Shown here: one piece after another, positions 19,780 through 21,472 of the stretch
Layout: the number at the start of each line of letters is the position of its first letter
Numbering within the stretch: position 1 is the stretch's first letter
DNA from: a virus
Length of the DNA: 21,472 nucleotides
Strand: one strand, 5' to 3'
Virus record (IMG/VR): IMGVR_UViG_3300044621_000540
Location: 1 to 21,472 of that record
Translations under genes and position numbers: made by a program
The notes under the pieces: model-generated
The model's database searches: none
Seen by the model: the letters and a program-made list of their open reading frames with translations, nothing else
Told to the model about the DNA's origin: nothing

Positions 19780-21472
19780 ATGCCCATGACCAAGCCAACC
19801 TCTGAACAGGTCACCTTCCTCGCAGCCGGCACCGGCGCGACCCAGCGCACTGCGCTCGACAAGCTCCGCGATGTCGTGAGCGTCAAGGACTTCGGGGCGG
19901 TAGGCGATGGCGTGGCGGATGACACGGTGGCAATTCAGGCAGCATTGACCGCTTCGGCAGGCAAGAGCGTCATGCTGTCTGGATCATTCAAGATCACGGC
20001 GGCGCTGACGATCCCGGCCAACACGGAGGTGTATGCGAACCCTGGTTCTGCGACGATCACGCAGGTTTCCGCGAACACCAATGCATTCACCATCACGACC
20101 AGCAACGTCACGGTGTATGGGCTGTCCATCGTTGGCACGCAAAGCGGAACCGGCGTTGCGATCCAGGCAACTGGATCGACGAACTTGTCCATTCGCAACT
20201 GCACGATCAGGCAGTGGAGTTTCGGGACGAGGTTGTCCGGATGCTCCAACTACGACATCGTCGAGAACAGGTTCTATGCAGGAAGTTACGACCAGGTTTC
20301 GTCTGCCGACATCTTCGTATATGGATCTTCTGGTTCTCCAAATCGGCGAGGCGTGATTCATGGGAACTATTGCCTGTCGAACACGCAGTCTGGAATCAGC
20401 GTCGATCTCTTGGCTGGAGACAGGGAAACCATCATCTCGAACAACGTGGTTGTGACATGCAACGATGACGGAGCGACAGAGCGACTTGCTGCCACGAACT
20501 ACAGGCGAAACGGAATCATCGTTGGTTACAACAACGGCGCAGAAAACCGCGCCGTTGTTTCCGCAAACATCGTGCGGAACATTCCGTATGCAGGCATCTA
20601 CATTGGAGCCGGTGCCGGACTTCCTGCCGGTGACGTGACGGTGGTCGGGAACCTGATTTCCGAATGCGGATTCGGGACGCTGTATCCAAGCGATGTCTCG
20701 CTTCGTGCCGGAATCCTCTACACGGGCGGAGGCAACGATTCGATCACCGCAAACACGGTGCTGAATTGCACGACAACCGGAATCAAGCTGGCATCAAGTT
20801 ATGCGTTCAGTTCAGGTGACGCGCCGCGTCCGGTGGTTTCATCAAACAATGTATTCGGGACAGATGGGGTCGGGATTTTGCTGACCAACAAGCCATACGG
20901 TATTGCGGTGATCGGGAACAGAATCTCAAACAGCACCAGTCACCCGATTCAAACATCAACCACGAATAACCCTTCAGACATCGGCAATCTGTACATTTCC
21001 GGAAACCACATTGAGCAGGTTGTTGCCGTTGGTCTTGAGATCGACATGGTCCACAGCACGACGTACCACAACTACGTCAGCAACAACAAGATCATCGGCG
21101 TGGATAACACGACCAATGCCACTTCCAACAGCGGAATGCGGGTTCGAGGTGCCGTTGCCGTTCATGGCAACCACGTAGAAAAGTTCTACTATGGATTTTA
21201 CTACAACGAAACTGGCAATGCCAGGGATTTGTCATGGCGTTGCGCTAACAACTACATCAAGGACTGCGCGGTCGGAATCGTTGGAGGCCAAGGAACCGGA
21301 ACTAGGATTGCCGAAGGCAACCAGTTTGCATCCGTTACGAGCAACCATTCAGGCTGCTTCGATGGCTTCATTGACAATGCTGTTGTTCGCATTTCGGCTT
21401 CGGCAGCACCTGCCGCAAACACCTGGGCTATTGGGGATCATGTCAGAAATTCAGTTCCAGCAATCGGTTCTC
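19780..21472 (+). CDS. Tailspike 2, beta-helix protein (3' end outside window)
   Basis: The frame from ATG 19780 stays open to the last base, giving 564 codons; ATG 19786 is an alternative start. There is no T7-type anchor. The short N-terminus (about 35 residues, TSEQVTFLAAGTGATQRT and KLRDVVSVKDFGAVGDG) leads straight into a pectate-lyase-like beta-helix with many Asn-rich turns (SIRNCTIRQWS, VVGNLIS, ISGNHIEQVV). Near the window end WAIGDHVRN begins a different unit. It probably degrades or binds a second polysaccharide. Without an anchor it may dock on spike 1, as reported for paired spikes of capsule-targeting podoviruses. No good Shine-Dalgarno precedes either ATG; translation may depend on coupling to spike 1 or the mini frame. 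Confidence 0.82.
   Translation, partial: MPMTKPTSEQVTFLAAGTGATQRTALDKLRDVVSVKDFGAVGDGVADDTVAIQAALTASAGKSVMLSGSFKITAALTIPANTEVYANPGSATITQVSANTNAFTITTSNVTVYGLSIVGTQSGTGVAIQATGSTNLSIRNCTIRQWSFGTRLSGCSNYDIVENRFYAGSYDQVSSADIFVYGSSGSPNRRGVIHGNYCLSNTQSGISVDLLAGDRETIISNNVVVTCNDDGATERLAATNYRRNGIIVGYNNGAENRAVVSANIVRNIPYAGIYIGAGAGLPAGDVTVVGNLISECGFGTLYPSDVSLRAGILYTGGGNDSITANTVLNCTTTGIKLASSYAFSSGDAPRPVVSSNNVFGTDGVGILLTNKPYGIAVIGNRISNSTSHPIQTSTTNNPSDIGNLYISGNHIEQVVAVGLEIDMVHSTTYHNYVSNNKIIGVDNTTNATSNSGMRVRGAVAVHGNHVEKFYYGFYYNETGNARDLSWRCANNYIKDCAVGIVGGQGTGTRIAEGNQFASVTSNHSGCFDGFIDNAVVRISASAAPAANTWAIGDHVRNSVPAIGS
19876..19950 (+). repeat. Spike linker repeat, copy 2
   Basis: The spike 2 counterpart of 18215-18289, beginning VSVKDFGAVGDG. 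Within it, GAC-TTC and GCG codons and the GATGACACG and ATTCAG strings are identical between copies, while third positions vary. This suggests old homology kept by selection, not a recent duplication. Confidence 0.75.

Noticed and set aside
17384-21472. A diversity-generating retroelement acting on the spikes
   Set aside because: The BPP-1-like head raised the idea, but there is no reverse transcriptase or template/variable repeat pair here. The only spike repeat is a conserved linker with mostly third-position differences, not adenine-directed changes.
1-21472. tRNA genes, insertion sequences, CRISPR arrays or attachment sites
   Set aside because: Coding sequence fills nearly all of the window, and I saw no cloverleaf, terminal inverted repeats, spaced repeats or integrase.

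Overview
The window is the late structural region of a tailed double-stranded DNA bacteriophage with a short, podovirus-type tail, or a prophage of one. All genes I accept lie on the + strand, packed with gaps of a few bases or 1-4 base overlaps. Base composition is mostly GC-rich, with clearly AT-richer patches inside two genes. The proteins suggest a Gram-negative, probably proteobacterial, host. The head proteins resemble those of Bordetella phage BPP-1 and Salmonella phage epsilon15. The ejection proteins and the tail anchor follow the T7 plan. I cannot name the host from sequence alone. No integrase, terminase, polymerase, lysis gene, tRNA or reverse transcriptase is in view.

Layout: (1) Head, 1-2167: the end of a scaffold-like protein, the major capsid protein, a BPP-1-type cement protein and a small unknown protein. 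A GC-rich stem-loop at 2193-2223 closes this block. (2) Tail, 2242-5619: an adaptor protein and an 897-residue nozzle protein with inserted modules. (3) Ejection machinery, 5622-17387: a 229-residue gp14-like protein, a 696-residue gp15-like protein carrying a LytM/M23-like domain without its zinc ligands, and a 2992-residue giant protein that fills about 42% of the window. (4) Host recognition, 17384-21472: two beta-helix tailspikes, the second cut by the window end.

The genes work as one particle-building programme. Scaffold, capsid and cement make the head. Adaptor and nozzle make the tail through which DNA leaves. The three internal proteins are probably packed in the head and ejected before the DNA. 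The spikes bind and probably degrade a surface polysaccharide.

The most interesting element is the giant protein. It joins membrane-prone N- and C-terminal regions, which look like an ejection protein, to a central block typical of phage 'polyvalent proteins': an ADP-ribosyltransferase-like domain, a conserved domain of unknown activity with AT-rich insertions, and a zincin-type peptidase with an intact HETAH motif. It could be a single ejected protein that both builds the channel and delivers effectors into the host. A second point of interest is the junction of the two spikes, where an ATGA-coupled 12-codon reading frame ends in a TGA in frame with the second spike.
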